DNA of 64,000 bases from Oceanicaulis sp. HLUCCA04. GTDB lineage: Bacteria; Pseudomonadota; Alphaproteobacteria; Caulobacterales; Maricaulaceae. The stretch lies in the NCBI GenBank assembly GCA_001314625.1, contig LJSH01000001.1, positions 124,001 through 188,000 of the forward strand, written 5' to 3'. The notes beneath the pieces are model-generated. The model saw only the letters and a list, made by a program, of their open reading frames with translations. It searched no databases and was not told the origin of the DNA. Below are positions 63,014-64,000 of this stretch, piece after piece (position 1 is the first letter of the stretch; the number at the start of each line of letters is the position of its first letter). The position numbers were made by a program, and so were the translations under genes.

Positions 63014-64000
63014 TCAATGGCGCTGATGCGCTTGGCGCCGCCAGCTCTTGAGCGCCATCGGCAGGTAGATCGCCGCGATCAGGCTAAGCGCCAGCAGGAA
63101 ACCATGCGGGTCCAGCCAGTCCATTGCCAGCCCGCCCAGCGGCGGTCCAATGAGCGAGCCTGAGCCATAGGCGAAGATGAAGGCGGCATTGGCCGCCGCA
63201 AGCCGGCCTGCGCTGACGCGTTCGCCGATCACCGACAGCCCCACCGTGTAGTAGGCGCTGGCGAGGCCGATATAGAGGAAGATGAGCGGGAAGAGGGCAA
63301 AGCCGATCCCGCTGGAGGCTATGATGGCCAGCGGCACGATCACGGCAGCAACCGTTATCAGCGCCAGCGCGCGCATCCTTCCCGCCCGGTCGGCAAAATT
63401 GCCGATGGGGATTTGCAGGCACAAGGCACCGAGCGCACCGGCCGTCATTAACAATCCGATGAGGACGGTTGTCATCCCGATGCGCTCGCCATAGACGGGC
63501 ATCAGGGCAAAGAAGCTGTTTTCCAGCGCACCGAACAGGAAACCGGCAAGTATGGCCGCCGGCGCGAGCCGGGCGGTGGTCAGTATCGCCAGCGGGCTGC
63601 CCTCATCCTTGCTGGGCGGCACCAGGCCTGGCCCGCGCAGGAAAAGGACGGGCATCACGCCGGCGGCATATATCGCCGCCGCGGCGATCCAGGGTGCCCA
63701 CCCTTCAGACCCCAGCACAGCCAGCAAGAGCCCGCCCGATCCGAAACCGGCAGACAGCACAGTGGCGTAGACGGCCAGCAGCGAGGCGCGGCGTTCCGGC
63801 TTGGCGAGCTGATTGATCCAGGTTTCGCTGGCGATAAACACAATCGTGACAGCAATGCCGACGACGAAGCGGGCGGCAAACCAGACCCCGACATCGCGCA
63901 CGGCCGGGAAGATCAGAATGCCTGCGGCAATCAGCGCGAGACTGCCTGACAGCAGGATGCGCGGCGTGATGCGCGCGAACAGTCCGGGAATGAACGGTGT
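63014..64000 (-). CDS. MFS transporter, partial
   Basis: The frame is open to the window edge, so the N-terminal part is missing; about 328 residues are visible. It has at least nine membrane segments. FIASETWINQLAKPERRASLL lies at the loop after helix 4, a pattern of the YcaD-like/MFS_1 branch. It has no operon partner in the window. The substrate is unknown. Confidence 0.82.
   Translation of the reverse strand, partial: TPFIPGLFARITPRILLSGSLALIAAGILIFPAVRDVGVWFAARFVVGIAVTIVFIASETWINQLAKPERRASLLAVYATVLSAGFGSGGLLLAVLGSEGWAPWIAAAAIYAAGVMPVLFLRGPGLVPPSKDEGSPLAILTTARLAPAAILAGFLFGALENSFFALMPVYGERIGMTTVLIGLLMTAGALGALCLQIPIGNFADRAGRMRALALITVAAVIVPLAIIASSGIGFALFPLIFLYIGLASAYYTVGLSVIGERVSAGRLAAANAAFIFAYGSGSLIGPPLGGLAMDWLDPHGFLLALSLIAAIYLPMALKSWRRQAHQRH

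Overview
The window is a continuous piece of a GC-rich alphaproteobacterial chromosome, densely packed with about 70 genes, many with overlapping start and stop codons. A circularly permuted two-piece tmRNA gene, a DivK-PleD pair, a TipN-like coiled-coil protein, SspB-alpha, a STAS-MlaE permease and a 3-hydroxybutyrate dehydrogenase all point to a dimorphic Caulobacterales/Maricaulales-type bacterium (Maricaulis, Oceanicaulis or Glycocaulis relatives). That placement is inference from gene content. I see no rRNA, tRNA, CRISPR array, insertion sequence or prophage. The only repeats found are two short palindromic elements.

Layout. 1-3.7 kb: TonB-receptor end, serine hydrolase, acetolactate-synthase-like enzyme. 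3.7-10 kb: fumC with a DUF4169 gene, a lone RusA-type resolvase, a ZntB/CorA transporter, sspB, a P450, a HAAS-like membrane protein and the permuted ssrA gene. 10-19.4 kb: thyA-folA, then the envelope quality-control set hflK-hflC-DUF2065-Do protease, miaA overlapping a divergent ketol-acid-reductoisomerase-like gene, and a VTT protein. 19.4-25 kb: rod-shape operon mreB-mreC-mreD-mrdA-rodA. 25-32 kb: NSS transporter, prolyl aminopeptidase, then a tightly overlapped leftward operon (GT4 glycosyltransferase, methyltransferase, alpha/alpha-toroid protein) facing a second methyltransferase. 33-39 kb: Mla-type lipid transport operon and the TipN-like gene. 39-53.9 kb: mixed housekeeping and metabolic genes: patatin/bdhA, yaaA, FAD oxidase, GrlR-like, Sua5, PhoX, TetR, NrtR-like, HD, Usp, sigma-like. 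54-64 kb: amt, M42-like peptidase with KASIII, tag with a small lipoprotein, ROK kinase with dinB, divK-pleD, rpmG, MFS.

Genes that work together: SspB delivers ssrA-tagged proteins to ClpXP, and sspB and ssrA lie about 2.2 kb apart. HflKC and the Do protease police envelope proteins. MreBCD, PBP2 and RodA elongate the wall. Mla proteins traffic phospholipids. BdhA and the patatin-like hydrolase probably act in polyhydroxybutyrate use. DivK and PleD run the swarmer-to-stalked switch. DinB is co-transcribed with a ROK kinase behind a textbook alphaproteobacterial LexA box.

Most notable for follow-up: the GT4/methyltransferase/toroid/methyltransferase cluster with a 15-bp palindrome in its promoter region, the LexA box before ROK-dinB, the diverged KARI-like gene, an 8-bp inverted repeat over the bdhA promoter, and the NrtR-like regulator with a degenerate Nudix box. 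Product names come from reading the translated sequence, not from a database search.
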